This document shows, piece after piece, positions 1 through 9,357 of a stretch of 64,000 bases of DNA. Both the position numbers and the translations under genes were made by a program. Where the stretch lies: positions 124,001-188,000 of the forward strand of contig CP022114.1 of assembly GCA_002211745.1 (NCBI GenBank). The letters run 5' to 3'. Position 1 is the stretch's first letter; the number at the start of each line of letters is the position of its first letter. Origin of the DNA: Kluyvera genomosp. 3 (GTDB lineage Bacteria > Pseudomonadota > Gammaproteobacteria > Enterobacterales > Enterobacteriaceae). Under the pieces are notes generated by a model. That model saw nothing but the letters and a program-made list of their open reading frames with translations. It was not told the DNA's origin and made no database searches.

Positions 1-722
1 GCGCGTGGGGCGTGACCAGTTCAGCGCGCTGGTAAACGTATCCCCGACGGTGACGGAGAACACCTGTTCCGGGAAAGAGGAACGCCAACTGGTGTCCAGA
101 CGCGTCATCCCGTTTCCCTGATCATAATCGTCATGGCTACTGCCATAGCGGGCTATTTGCGTGGAGCTCAGTACGCCCGCGCTGCTGAAGGCGCGAAGCT
201 CGGTGTAGGCGCTGGCGTTGTTCTGCTCGTTTTTTTCCTGCGAGGCATAGAGATCGTAATTCAGCAGTAAGCCGCGTGACGAGCTGGCCTTTGGGTTCGT
301 ATCATCTCTGTCGCTGATCTCCGTGGTGCCCATATCCAGCAGCGGCAGCGGAGCGGTGAGCGTCAGTGCTTGCAGATTGGCATCGTAATTTATTTGTAGC
401 TGGGCAATATCGTTCAGGCAAACCGGGTCCGGCGTGCCGGGGGCACGCGTAGGCCAATCTGGCGCAGGTTGTTGGCGCTGGCATACAGTCGATTATTGTC
501 ATAGCCAAACCGGGCGATGCCGATGTGGGTTTGGTTCAGCGTGACGTCGAGATAGAGCTCGACCCCGACCAGTTGTGTTTCATCGCTAATCACTCCGTCC
601 TGCGGAGGTTTGTCGTTTTTCATTTCTGCAGACATACCCCTTGTTATAAATAACACATTGAATATTAAAATAATTAAAAGCCAGGTTGGCCTGCTATAGC
701 GGTTGCAGCGTTTTTTTACCAT
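1..722 (-). CDS. Fimbrial outer-membrane usher, N-terminal part (partial)
   Basis: Amino-terminal region of a chaperone-usher pathway usher, the outer-membrane pore through which pilus subunits are exported; it runs off the left edge. The start at 722 opens with a basic stretch and hydrophobic segment (signal peptide), then GVELYLDVTLNQ and a region typical of the usher periplasmic N-domain, followed by barrel-like sequence. A frameshift near 438-442 (run GGG read as GG) is repaired by one G, after which the protein continues as GTPDPVCLND. It overlaps the chaperone 3' end by 29 bases, implying translational coupling. The companion subunit is of spore-coat-U type, so the usher probably belongs to the archaic (Csu-like) class; that is inferred from context. 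Confidence 0.82.
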
Positions 723-1401
723 TGACCGTGACTTCAAGCTTCCCTCCCTGCCCTGCATCACCGGCGCTGGTTGGAATAATCCAGCGCATCGTCGAGCCGG
801 GAAGCACGTAACCCAGCAATCCGGGGGTAATCTGCTTTCGGCTACCTGACGCAGAGAGAATGCTGACGTCAGAGAGCTGAGCGTGCCCATCTCCCTGATT
901 GCTCACTTGCAGAAATGCTTTACCGTCGCTGCGATGGATCTGCCACTGCAGTTTGGCGAAAGTATCAGTCACACCAGGAGGCTGGATAAAGACAGGAATG
1001 GAGTAGTGCAGGACAAACTGCAGGGCATTTTTCTTCAGCACCGAAGGCGGTAACTCGTTAATCGACAGCCGATAGGCATCTTCGGTCGAGGTCGGCGGCC
1101 CGGTGCGAATAACGCGGATGAGCTGGCGCCCGCCGGGCGCTAATGTCAGCATTGGTGGGCTAATCACCAGCCCCTGCGACGCGGCGAGCTTGTCGCTATA
1201 GTCGCTCTGGCTCCAGTGAAACACGCGCACCTGGGCGTTGATAGGATTACTGCTGGTGTTGCTTAGCCATATTCCTTCCGCCCGCTGATTTTGTTGCAGC
1301 GTCAGATTGACGGGCGTGACCTGTAGTCCGTCTGCTATGGCAAAGTGGCTGACGAAGACCATCCCTAAAAGAAAGACAAGCGCACTCTTTTTCCCCTTCA
1401 T
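694..1401 (-). CDS. Periplasmic pilus chaperone (PapD/CsuC-like)
   Basis: Intact 235-residue periplasmic chaperone that would complete and stabilise pilus subunits before handing them to the usher. Residues 1-23 form a signal peptide ending ...SHFAIA. The N-domain carries the expected features: LQVTPVNLTL near the start, WLSNTSSNPINAQVRVFHW and a conserved arginine-rich segment RQLIRVIR before the LSINELPP loop. The C-terminal domain has the SNQGDGHAQLSDV pattern. It lies 14 bases downstream of the subunit gene and overlaps the usher start, so subunit-chaperone-usher form one operon read leftwards. The family assignment is firm; the Csu-like subclass rests on the neighbouring subunit. Confidence 0.9.
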   Translation of the reverse strand: MKGKKSALVFLLGMVFVSHFAIADGLQVTPVNLTLQQNQRAEGIWLSNTSSNPINAQVRVFHWSQSDYSDKLAASQGLVISPPMLTLAPGGRQLIRVIRTGPPTSTEDAYRLSINELPPSVLKKNALQFVLHYSIPVFIQPPGVTDTFAKLQWQIHRSDGKAFLQVSNQGDGHAQLSDVSILSASGSRKQITPGLLGYVLPGSTMRWIIPTSAGDAGQGGKLEVTVNGKKTLQPL

Positions 1402-1415
1402 GTGCTGTCCCTGAG

Positions 1416-1924
1416 CTAGTAGTTAACGTTGATGGTGACTGTATCGGAGTAGGTATCTGGTTTGAAGTTGGCGTTGGGAGCAACGGCATAGACCGTAATG
1501 TTTTGCGCCAGCCCGCTCCCGGTTCCGCCAACCCCGTTACCTGCGCTGGAGGAAGTTGCGGTGTTACCCATGGCTTGGTGCCGGCGGAATCCTGATTGAG
1601 CTGATAGGGGACTTTGTCCGTGTTGCCCGTCGTACCGGCCATAAAGCCATTGCCGGTCGTACCGCCGCCATTAGCAGAAGACGGTGCCAGTCCGACAAAG
1701 TAAGGCGTGGTTCGCGAACAGGTGACGGCCATACTGGTTGAGCCGTTGGCCGTCGTCGCATTGGACATCACCGAACCCATATTCAGTGCCACAGGTTGAG
1801 AGACAGAACAGCTGCTTAAAATAGTCAGCTGTACCTGAAATGTATTTGTTGCCACTGCCGCATTCGCTGCTGGAATAACGGCGGATGCCAGGCAGAAAAA
1901 AAAGAACTTAAAAGGCGTGCTCAT
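1416..1924 (-). CDS. Spore coat U domain pilus subunit (frameshifted)
   Basis: Small secreted pilin of the spore coat U (SCPU) family, as used in Csu-type archaic pili. Residues 1-23 are a signal peptide ending AANAA; the mature part has NTFQVQLTILSSCSVS with the conserved early cysteine, GSVMSN and a second cysteine in AVTCSRTTPYFVGL, and ends TYSDTVTINVNY, the usual donor-strand-accepting C-terminus. One frameshift near 1566-1572 (GGGG read as GGG) breaks the frame; adding one G gives a 169-residue protein. First gene of the pilus operon visible here, followed by chaperone and usher. No upstream fimbrial gene is seen to its right. Confidence 0.82.
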
Positions 1925-2287
1925 AGTATTGACCTCTACGTAGGTATCATTTTTCCCAGGTAAAACAATAACGTATGAAGCTGAAATTCCTTATATAAAG
2001 GTAGAATAGGTAGCATTATTCTGCCAATTTGCCTTAAGTCTTTTTTATTAAAATAGATCGTGCCTCACCTTATTTAACGATCAGGTAAGAGTATAAAATA
2101 TAGGATATATTGAAAGGCTAAGTGATTACAGGAAATGAAATAACCGATATTGGCGTAGAGAATAAAATGACGAGGATTTATTAGGGGTAAAGTTTTGTGT
2201 AGCGTTAATTAAATTAAATGTTGAAATCAGCCATTAATTTTTCGGATCTTTCCCCAAAAAATAGTAGGGCTCGTGTGCCGCTCTATT
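1925..2287. other. Noncoding, AT-rich region upstream of pilus operon
   Basis: No gene is visible in these 363 bases. The part next to the pilin gene is AT-rich and would hold the leftward promoter of the pilus operon; I cannot pick a convincing -35/-10 pair. Confidence 0.5.
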
Positions 2288-2367
2288 GCCGGGTGGCGCG
2301 TTGCTTACCCGGCCTACGACGGGCACCGTGCCCGTAGGCCGATAAGCGTAGCGCCATCGGGCAATGC
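2288..2367. repeat. BIME: pair of REP palindromes
   Basis: Two REP units in inverted orientation: 2288-2317 (starts GCCGGGTGGCG, ends GGCCTAC) and 2334-2367 (starts GTAGGCCGATAAGCG, ends GGGCAATGC). This is the standard enterobacterial bacterial interspersed mosaic element. It separates the pilus operon from the symE-like gene. Confidence 0.9.
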
Positions 2368-2405
2368 CCGTCATGAGCACGGTACGGATATTCCTGAGAG
2401 CCCTA

Positions 2406-2696
2406 TTAATGCACCGCCAATACCGCTGCTTCAATTCCTTTCAGCTTCAGTTGCGTCTCCTTCAACTCCGCTAGCAACTTCTGCTCCTGTTCGCCATAGG
2501 CCATCAGGACGATGCAGCCGTCCATCACCTTTACGCTAACCTGTTGTCCGGTTTCGAACCCGGCCTCGCGCAGCCACTTCCCGGAAAGGGTGAGGCTTGG
2601 GGTATTTTTGTTTGCACCCTGCGGGCGATATCCCACAATTAACGTGCGCTCGGTTTTTGCTGCGGGTAAGTCTGGGGTAGAATGCGGGGTAGCCAT
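2406..2696 (-). CDS. SymE-like toxin (SpoVT/AbrB-fold)
   Basis: A 96-residue protein of the SymE family, known in E. coli as an SOS-induced toxin with an AbrB-like fold that acts on RNA/nucleoid. The diagnostic core is SLTLSGKWLREAGFETGQQVSVKVMDGCIVL, shortened here to its key parts: LSGKWL, AGFETGQ and VMDGCIVL. The C-terminal third is a charged helix. The ATG at 2696 is preceded by AAGGAG six bases upstream, so it is preferred over the TTG two codons earlier. In E. coli symE is controlled by LexA and by antisense RNA SymR; I see no clear LexA box here. It is divergent from a small RHH gene across a palindrome-containing gap. Confidence 0.85.
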   Translation of the reverse strand: MATPHSTPDLPAAKTERTLIVGYRPQGANKNTPSLTLSGKWLREAGFETGQQVSVKVMDGCIVLMAYGEQEQKLLAELKETQLKLKGIEAAVLAVH

Positions 2697-2787
2697 AATC
2701 AACTCCTTGATAGTTGGTGAGGTTAGCTCTCGCCGAGTACTGCGAATACTGGGCGGGGGCGTTTAAATATCAGGTCACTCATTTTAA

Positions 2788-2833
2788 AGGTACGTACCTG
2801 ATTGGTGATAGATTGCTCTTGTAGGTACGTACA
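2788..2833. promoter_or_regulatory. Two palindromic operators between symE-like and RHH genes
   Basis: AGGTACGTACCT at 2788-2799 is a perfect 12-base palindrome. A second near-copy, AGGTACGTACA, lies at 2823-2833 and runs into the RHH ATG. Their centres are 35 bases apart. RHH proteins usually bind such short palindromes in tandem to repress their own promoter, so these are probable operators; binding is an inference. Confidence 0.6.
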
Positions 2834-3026
2834 TGTCAACAACGAAACGAGACCCAAACCCATCAAAGTCCGGAAAAGCACCAACTTTTCAGATCCGTAT
2901 TACGCCGGAGTTGAAGGCGCAGTTTGAGGCTGCGGCGAAGGCAGAGGGATGAGTTTGGGGAATTGGTTGAAGAATCTAGGAAGAAGAGAATTAAAAAAGT
3001 TGGATGCTAAGCTAGATCAAAAATGA
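2833..3026 (+). CDS. Small ribbon-helix-helix DNA-binding protein (frameshifted)
   Basis: Short protein (64 residues after repair) with an Arc/MetJ-type ribbon-helix-helix: a disordered basic N-terminus (MSTTKRDPNPSKSGKAP), the beta strand TFQIRITPEL, helix KAQFEAAAKAEG, then MSLGNWLKNLGRREL as second helix and a lysine-rich tail. A stop after AKAEG at about 2950 is caused by a missing G (GGGG read as GGG); with it the frame runs to TGA at 3026. Such proteins are autorepressors or antitoxins. It diverges from the SymE-like gene and palindromes lie at its own start. It is not recognised as a named gene. Confidence 0.68.
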
Positions 3027-3063
3027 GAATTTCGCTTAGTATTTATAGGAGTTGCCATTAATA

Positions 3064-4603
3064 TCAAATATCTTTTCTGTTTAAAAAATAAACACCATGC
3101 ATTTCAATAAAATCTTTTTCTCCATTGGTATGAATGTGTACTTGATGAATATATTGTGTAGAAAATATTTTCTTATCGATAGATATGTTATTATCTATAT
3201 AAGTACAAATATTACTATTAGTACTAATAAATTCTCTCCAATCCGCTTTTAGCTTTAATGTTCCTTTTTCATTAAACTTATAAATATTTTTATCGTGCTC
3301 TGTAAATATCGCTTCATTTATACTAGGCTTGCATTTTATTAATTTATTATAATCAGACCTATTTAAAAAAATTTCTTTTATATCGCCAGTTATTTTCTTC
3401 AACCATTTCTTATTTGTGCATGCATTCATAACAATTGAATTAAATGAAATATATACTGATTCTGCATAACAATGATCGCTGATGCCCAGATCTCTGAGAG
3501 CTAAATAGTTTAAAAGAATAATAAGTCTTCTCTTTAAAACCATAAGAATAGATATATCATCTTCAACTTCTAAATCATTGGGGCAGCACCGTTACGTATA
3601 GTTAATAAGCGTTTAAATCTATCTTCAGGGAGACCTATATAATTATTAATTTGTTCTGATAGTTCAGACAATTGCCTCAGATATTTTTGCCTAAATGTAC
3701 CACCTGATTTCCCAAATTTTAATGTGAGATAGAAATCTAAGATACTCATATAGGCAAGAACCTCATATTCCCAGTAGCTATTATAAGAAAACATTCCATC
3801 GAATCGTATCCATAGTTTCTCTGAAAACTCTTTCTTGTAAGAGTTATTAAATATGCTTGTCCATTGAACATTATTTAAACCCTTTAACCTTATAAGGCTT
3901 TTGGTCCATTCTATTTTAGATTCCACATTTTTAGGACTCACAGGATAATAAGCCGGGAAACGGTTATTGTTATGAGTAACCCATAAGTAATTAATATTAA
4001 CCTTCATTAATGTTAATAATGAAAAAATAAGTCTTATATGCCTTGACTCTGAAATTAATTGCTCTAACTCTAAAGGTTTTTTCGTGTTTACTGATATTAT
4101 ATGGCGCTGCGTGAATTGGGTGATTATATCGGTGGCATGAGATATATTATAATTATAATCCATGAGTCACTAATTGCATCTATCTTATCATTGTCTGTGA
4201 TATTTATTTTGAAATTACTTTCATTTAGATGACTGGTGAATTTATTCTCTGCAAATGAGTTTGTAAAGTATCCATCATGAAGAATTACATTCAACTCATT
4301 AATGTTTATTTCGAAACTCTCAAAAGTGTTAATTTCTTCTGGTAAATCTAGGATGATTAATTTTGGATATATCCGTAACCCTATTTTTTTGCACTTAATT
4401 AACCTAAAATTCCTTCCATCATAATGACACGTTATTGAATCTGGACACTCGTTTCTTAAAGAGAGCATAATGTCGTCAGTGGTTATTTCAAGGTATGCGG
4501 GAGAGTCACTGCTGAAAAATATTGTTCCGTATAATTTTATATTATTCAGATCAAAGAAAACATTATAATTACTGTTGTCATAGAAATATAAATCATTCTC
4601 CAT
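3064..4603 (-). CDS. ApeA-like HEPN-domain anti-phage protein (frameshifted)
   Basis: Three leftward reading frames (4603-4124, 4163-3570, 3543-3064) join into one protein of 513 residues if two single bases are restored. The N-terminal third is beta-rich (FDLNNIKLYGTIFFSSDSPAYLEIT), like the N-terminal domain of ApeA; the rest is helical with RHIRLIFSLLTLMKVNINYLWV and a C-terminal HEPN core whose motif TIRNGAA lies at about residue 335-341, exactly at the second frameshift. HEPN RNases use R-x(4-6)-H. ApeA is a single-gene abortive-infection-type defence protein. Base composition is far more AT-rich than the flanks, and the gene abuts selC, a classic island site. AAGGGAT precedes the ATG. 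Assignment rests on domain pattern and motif, not on an alignment. Confidence 0.66.
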
Positions 4604-4764
4604 AATATTATCCCTTTATGTGATTTTTATATTGAAGATACAGAATGTTATGTGAGAAAAGTGTTATTTGGTAGTTTTCCAGAACTGTATCACTTTGCGC
4701 CTTGAAATCTATTATAAAATTGAAACTGAGAATACATAATTTTGGATAAACGGTAACTGAATTT

Positions 4765-4859
4765 TGGCGGAAGATCACAGGAGTCGAACCTGCCCGGGAC
4801 CGCTGGCGGCCCCAACTGGATTTGAAGTCCAGCCGCCTCACCGGAGACGACGATCTTCC
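4765..4859 (-). tRNA. selC: tRNA-Sec (UCA), canonical copy
   Basis: Selenocysteine tRNA, 95 bases including an encoded CCA. It shows the hallmarks: 8-bp acceptor (GGAAGATC/GATCTTCC), 6-bp D stem, anticodon loop CTTCAAA with TCA, long variable arm and TTCGACT T-loop. It appears the same as the E. coli selC as I remember it. It reads opioid-free UGA/SECIS contexts with SelA, SelB and SelD, i.e. inserts selenocysteine in formate dehydrogenases. Its 3' end faces the AT-rich apeA-like island, as expected for a tRNA used as integration site, although no integrase or second 3'-end copy is visible to the left. Confidence 0.95.
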
Positions 4860-5242
4860 GCGCCTACATTGCTACATGGAGGCGGGGCGCATTATAGCTA
4901 CTTTCAATCATTTACCACATCCCCCAGGGCACATTTTTCGCCCCGTGGCCCAGCATTTTCGGGCACTTCATAGAAAACCCTGCTTTTTCTTAGGGTTACA
5001 TTTTCTGGCTCTCATGCCGCACCTTATTTACCGCACTTCTTGCGCGATCGATGGCGCAAAAATCAGCAATGTACGCGAAGAGTTGACCGTTTTCCGGCCA
5101 TTTAGCCTCGTGTTTATGCATCTTTGGCCGCCCGCGCGTACGGCGTAAACGAACCGGGACACTATCAGTGCAATCGCAAACGCTGCTAAGGGAAGTACGG
5201 GAAAAACAGGGAATGGCTTTCGCGGAAAAAATGAGCGGATTT
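4860..5242. other. Spacer between the two selC genes
   Basis: No gene is seen. The right-hand edge of the canonical selC (about 4860-4918) is the duplicated promoter segment, nearly identical to 5337-5395. The remainder, about 320 bases, has no recognisable protein or RNA; open frames here are shadows of the tRNA. Confidence 0.6.
4891..4896 (-). promoter_or_regulatory. -10 box of canonical selC
   Basis: TATAAT on the minus strand, 32 bases before the tRNA 5' end, followed by a GC-rich discriminator (GCGCCCCGCC) typical of stable-RNA promoters under stringent control. No strong consensus -35 is seen. Confidence 0.7.
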
Positions 5243-5336
5243 TGGCGGAGATCGCAGGAGTCGAACCTGCCGGGAGCCGCAGGCGGCTGCCACTGGAAAT
5301 GAAGTCCAATCGTCTCACCGGAGACGACGATCTTCC
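5243..5336 (-). tRNA. Diverged second tRNA-Sec-like gene (anticodon UCA)
   Basis: A 94-base tRNA closely related to selC with the same TCA anticodon, T-loop and long variable arm. Differences are structured: D stem becomes fully paired (T-G to T-A), one variable-arm pair G-C becomes A-T (both sides changed), another G-T becomes G-C, and the last T-stem pair G-T becomes G-C. The anticodon loop is CTTCATT, so positions 37-38 are TT instead of AA. The 3' acceptor strand reads GATCTCC, one T fewer, which leaves one bulged A in the 8-bp acceptor. The promoter is conserved. It looks like a maintained variant rather than debris; function is not established. Confidence 0.8.
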
Positions 5337-5367
5337 GCGCCTGCATTGCTACATGGAGGCGGGGCGC

Positions 5368-5373
5368 ATTATA
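5368..5373 (-). promoter_or_regulatory. -10 box of second selC-like gene
   Basis: TATAAT on the minus strand, again 32 bases before the tRNA, with the same GC-rich discriminator as the canonical copy. The roughly 60-base promoter segment is almost the same in both copies, so both should be transcribed. Confidence 0.65.
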
Positions 5374-5626
5374 GCCACTTTCAATCCGTTGCCACATCTT
5401 TACTTACATTTTTCAGCACTTTTTTTACTTCCTCCGCACCGCATGAGTGGAAATGTATTAAAAATCCGTCAGTTACACTTAGTCACACTCTACTCGCCAA
5501 TCCAGATCACATAAATCAAGAAACGTAATTTGATAACGAGATATCGCAATACACCTTATCAGCCTAATGGTTTACAAATCATGTAACCGGTACCACTTCG
5601 GCTTCGGTGCGAAAAGGGTTTGAAAG

Positions 5627-7020
5627 ATGAAGAGTGAAGTATTGTCTGTCAAAGAGAAGATTGGTTATGGCATGGGTGATGCTGCCAGCCATATCATTTT
5701 CGATAACGTCATGCTGTACATGATGTTCTTCTATACCGATATCTTCGGTATACCCGCAGGTTTTGTTGGCACCATGTTCCTTCTGGCGCGCGCGCTGGAT
5801 GCCATCTCTGACCCGTGCATGGGGCTGCTGGCGGACCGTACCCGCAGCCGCTGGGGTAAATTCCGCCCGTGGGTGCTGTTCGGCGCGCTGCCGTTCGGCG
5901 TGGTCTGCGTGCTGGCCTACAGCACACCGGACTTCAGCCATAACGGCAAACTGATTTATGCGGCGATCACCTACACGCTGCTGACCCTGTTCTACACGGT
6001 GGTCAATATTCCTTACTGCGCGCTGGGCGGGGTGATCACCAACGACCCGACGCAGCGCATCTCGTTGCAGTCCTGGCGCTTCGTGCTGGCGACGGCGGGC
6101 GGCATGCTCTCTACCGTGCTGATGATGCCGCTGGTGAACCTGATTGGCGGCGACAACAAAGCGCTGGGCTTCCAGGGCGGTATCGCCGTGCTCTCGGTGG
6201 TGGCGTTCCTGATGCTGGCGTTCTGTTTCTTTACCACTAAAGAGCGCGTGGAAGCGCCGCCAACGCAAACATCAATGCGTGAAGACCTGCGCGACATCTG
6301 GCAAAACGACCAGTGGCGCATCGTCGGCCTGCTGACCATTCTCAACATTATGGCGGTCTGCGTTCGCGGCGGCGCGATGATGTACTACGTCACCTGGATC
6401 ATGGGGTCTCCGGCGCTGTTTACCGCCTTCCTCACCACCTATTGCGTGGGCAACCTGATTGGCTCGGCGCTGGCTAAACCTCTGACCGACTGGAAATGCA
6501 AAGTGAGCGTCTTCTGGTGGACCAACGCCATTCTGGCGGTGCTGAGCCTGGCGATGTTCTTCGTGCCGATGAACGCCAGCGTCGTGATGTTCGCCTTTAT
6601 CTTCGTGATTGGCGTGCTGCACCAGCTGGTAACCCCGATTCAGTGGGTCATGATGTCCGACACCGTGGATTACGGCGAATGGCGTAACGGTAAACGTCTC
6701 ACCGGCATCAGCTTCGCGGGCACGCTGTTCGTGCTGAAGCTCGGCCTGGCGTTAGGCGGCGCGATGATTGGCTGGATGCTGGCCGGCGGCGGTTATGACG
6801 CCGCGGCGAAAGTGCAGAACCCACCACCATCAGCATCATTATTGCCCTGTTCACTATCGTGCCGGCGATTTGCTACCTGTTGAGCGCCATTGTGGCGAAG
6901 CGCTTCTACACCCTGAAAACGCCGTTCCTGGTCAAGATGATGGCCGAACTGGCGAGCGGCGCGCACCGCACTCAGCAGGATTTTGAAAACGTATCTATGA
7001 AACAATCTCTTGAGAATTAA
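5627..7020 (+). CDS. yicJ: Sugar/xyloside symporter YicJ (GPH family, frameshifted)
   Basis: Inner-membrane cation symporter of the glycoside-pentoside-hexuronide family, thought to import alpha-xylosides for the downstream hydrolase. The start [21 protein letters not shown] and the motif [12 protein letters not shown] in the first cytoplasmic loop match E. coli YicJ closely; about twelve membrane segments follow. A frameshift near 6820 (run of C after CAGAA) is repaired by one base, giving 464 residues. AAGGG lies upstream of the ATG. yicI follows after 11 bases, so the two form an operon. The 290 bases to its left hold the selC-like promoter and this operon's promoter. Confidence 0.93.
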
Positions 7021-7031
7021 AAGGACGAGCT

Positions 7032-9349
7032 ATGAAGATCAGTGATGGAAACTGGATGACCCAACCGGGTCTCAACTTAATTCATCCTGTCCAGGTGTTT
7101 GATGTTGAACAGCATGGGAACGAGCTAGTGGTGTACGTGGCACCGCGCGATGTACGGGAACGTACGTGGCAGCTGGACACGCCGATGTTCACTATTCGCT
7201 TTTTCTCTCCTCAGGAAGGCGTGGTCGGCGTGCGTATTGAGCACTTCCAGGGCGCGCTGGAGAAAGGCCCGCACTACCCGCTGAACGTGCTGAAAGACGT
7301 GAAAGTCCACATCCAGAACACCGCCGAGTTTGCCGAGCTGAAAAGCGGCAACCTGAGCGTGCGCGTCACCAAAGGCGAATTCTGGTCGCTGGACTTCCTG
7401 CGCAACGGCGTACGCATTACCGGTAGCCAGTTGAAAAACAACGGCTACGTACAGGACAGCAACGACAACCGCAACTACATGTTTGAGCGTCTGGACCTCG
7501 GCGTGGGTGAAACCGTGTACGGCCTGGGCGAGCGCTTTACCGCGCTGGTGCGCAATGGCCAGAATGTCGAAACCTGGAACCGCGACGGCGGCACCAGCAC
7601 CGAGCAGTCTTACAAGAACATTCCGTTCTACCTGACCAACCGCGGCTACGGCGTGCTGGTTAATCACCCGCAAAACGTCTCCTTCGAGATTGGCTCGGAG
7701 AAAGTCTCTAAGGTGCAGTTCAGCGTTGAAGGCGAGCATCTGGAATATTTCGTTATCGACGGCCCAACCCGAAAGAGGTGCTGAACCGCTATACCCAGTT
7801 CACCGGGCGTCCGGCGCTGCCGCCAGCCTGGTCTTTCGGCCTGTGGTTGACCACCTCATTCACCACCAACTACGACGAAGCGACCGTTAACAGCTTTATC
7901 GACGGTATGGCCGAGCGCAATCTGCCGCTGCACGTCTTCCACTTCGACTGTTTCTGGATGAAAGCCTTCCAGTGGTGTGACTTCGAGTGGGACCCGGTGA
8001 CCTTCCCGGATCCGAAAGGCATGATCCAGCGCCTGAAAAACAAAGGGCTGAAGGTCTGCGTGTGGATTAACCCGTACATCGGTCAGAAATCGCCTGTTTT
8101 CAAGGAGTTGAAAGAGAAAGGTTACCTGCTTAAGCGCCCGGACGGTTCTGTCTGGCAGTGGGATAAATGGCAGCCGGGGCTGGCGATTTACGACTTCACC
8201 AACCCGGAAGCCTGCCAGTGGTACGCCGACAAGCTGAAAGGCCTGGTAGAGATGGGCGTCGACTGCTTCAAAACCGACTTCGGCGAGCGTATCCCGACCG
8301 ACGTGCGCTGGTTCGACGATGCCGACCCGCAGAAAATGCACAACCACTACGCCTATATCTATAACGAGCTGGTGTGGAACGTGCTGAAAGAGACCGTCGG
8401 CGTTGAAGAAGCGGTGCTGTTTGCCCGTTCCGCCTCCGTGGGTGCGCAACAGTTCCCGGTGCACTGGGGCGGCGACTGCTATGCCAACTATGAATCGATG
8501 GCGGAAAGCCTGCGCGGCGGCCTGTCGATTGGTCTGTCCGGATTTGGCTTCTGGAGCCACGATATCGGCGGCTTCGAAAACACCGCGCCGGCGGATGTCT
8601 ACAAGCGCTGGTGCGCCTTTGGCCTGTTCTCCAGCCACAGCCGCCTGCATGGCAGCAAATCCTATCGTGTGCCATGGGCGTACGACGAAGAGTCCTGCGA
8701 CGTGGTGCGCTACTTCACCGAAATGAAGTGCCGCATGATGCCGTACCTGTACCGTCAGGCGGCGCTGGCGAACGAGCAGGGCACGCCGATGCTGCGCGCT
8801 ATGATGCTGGAGTTCCCGGACGACCCGGCGTGCGACTACCTCGACCGTCAGTACATGCTTGGCGATTCCCTGGCGGTGGCGCCGGTGTTCACCGAAGCGG
8901 GCGATGTGCAGTTCTACCTGCCGGAAGGTCGCTGGACGCATCTCTGGCACAACGACGAGGTGCAGGGCAGCCGCTGGCATAAACAGCAGCACGACTTTAT
9001 GAGCCTGCCGGTGTATGTGCGCGATAACACCCTGCTGGCGCTGGGCAACAATAACCAGCTGCCGAACTACGCCTGGCATGAAGGCACCGCGTTCCAGCTG
9101 TTCCATCTGGAAGATGGCCGTCAGGCAGTCTGTGAAGTGCCGGCGCAGGATGGCTCCGTTATCTATACGCTGACCGCGAAACGCCAGGGCAACGTGATTA
9201 CCGTGACGGGCAACGGCAAAGCCAGCGGCTGGACGCTGTGCCTGCGCAATATCCAGCAGATTGCTGGCGTGCAGGGCGGGGCGCAGGCGGGGAGCGAGCT
9301 CGGCGTGGTGGTGACGGCGCAGGGTAATGAGCTGGTGATTACACTTTAG
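7032..9349 (+). CDS. yicI: Alpha-xylosidase, GH31 (frameshifted)
   Basis: Cytoplasmic glycoside hydrolase family 31 enzyme that releases alpha-xylose from isoprimeverose-like disaccharides. After repair it is 772 residues, the exact E. coli length. The nucleophile is the Asp in FKTDFGE (about residue 416) and the acid/base the Asp in HWGGDCY (about 482). The N-terminal beta domain and C-terminal beta-sandwich are both complete. The single frameshift near 7770 is in a C run: CCCC read as CCC within GPTPKEV. It is cotranscribed with yicJ and ends convergently with yicH across an inverted repeat. Confidence 0.96.
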
Positions 9350-9357
9350 TATTGAGG

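Noticed and set aside
4764-5528. Several short frames over the selC region
   Set aside because: They arise from the duplicated tRNA and promoter sequences read in protein frames; both strands show the same repeated peptides.
5579-9106. Long minus-strand frames opposite yicJ and yicI
   Set aside because: They are antisense shadows of GC-rich conserved genes; proteins are arginine/histidine-rich and resemble nothing.
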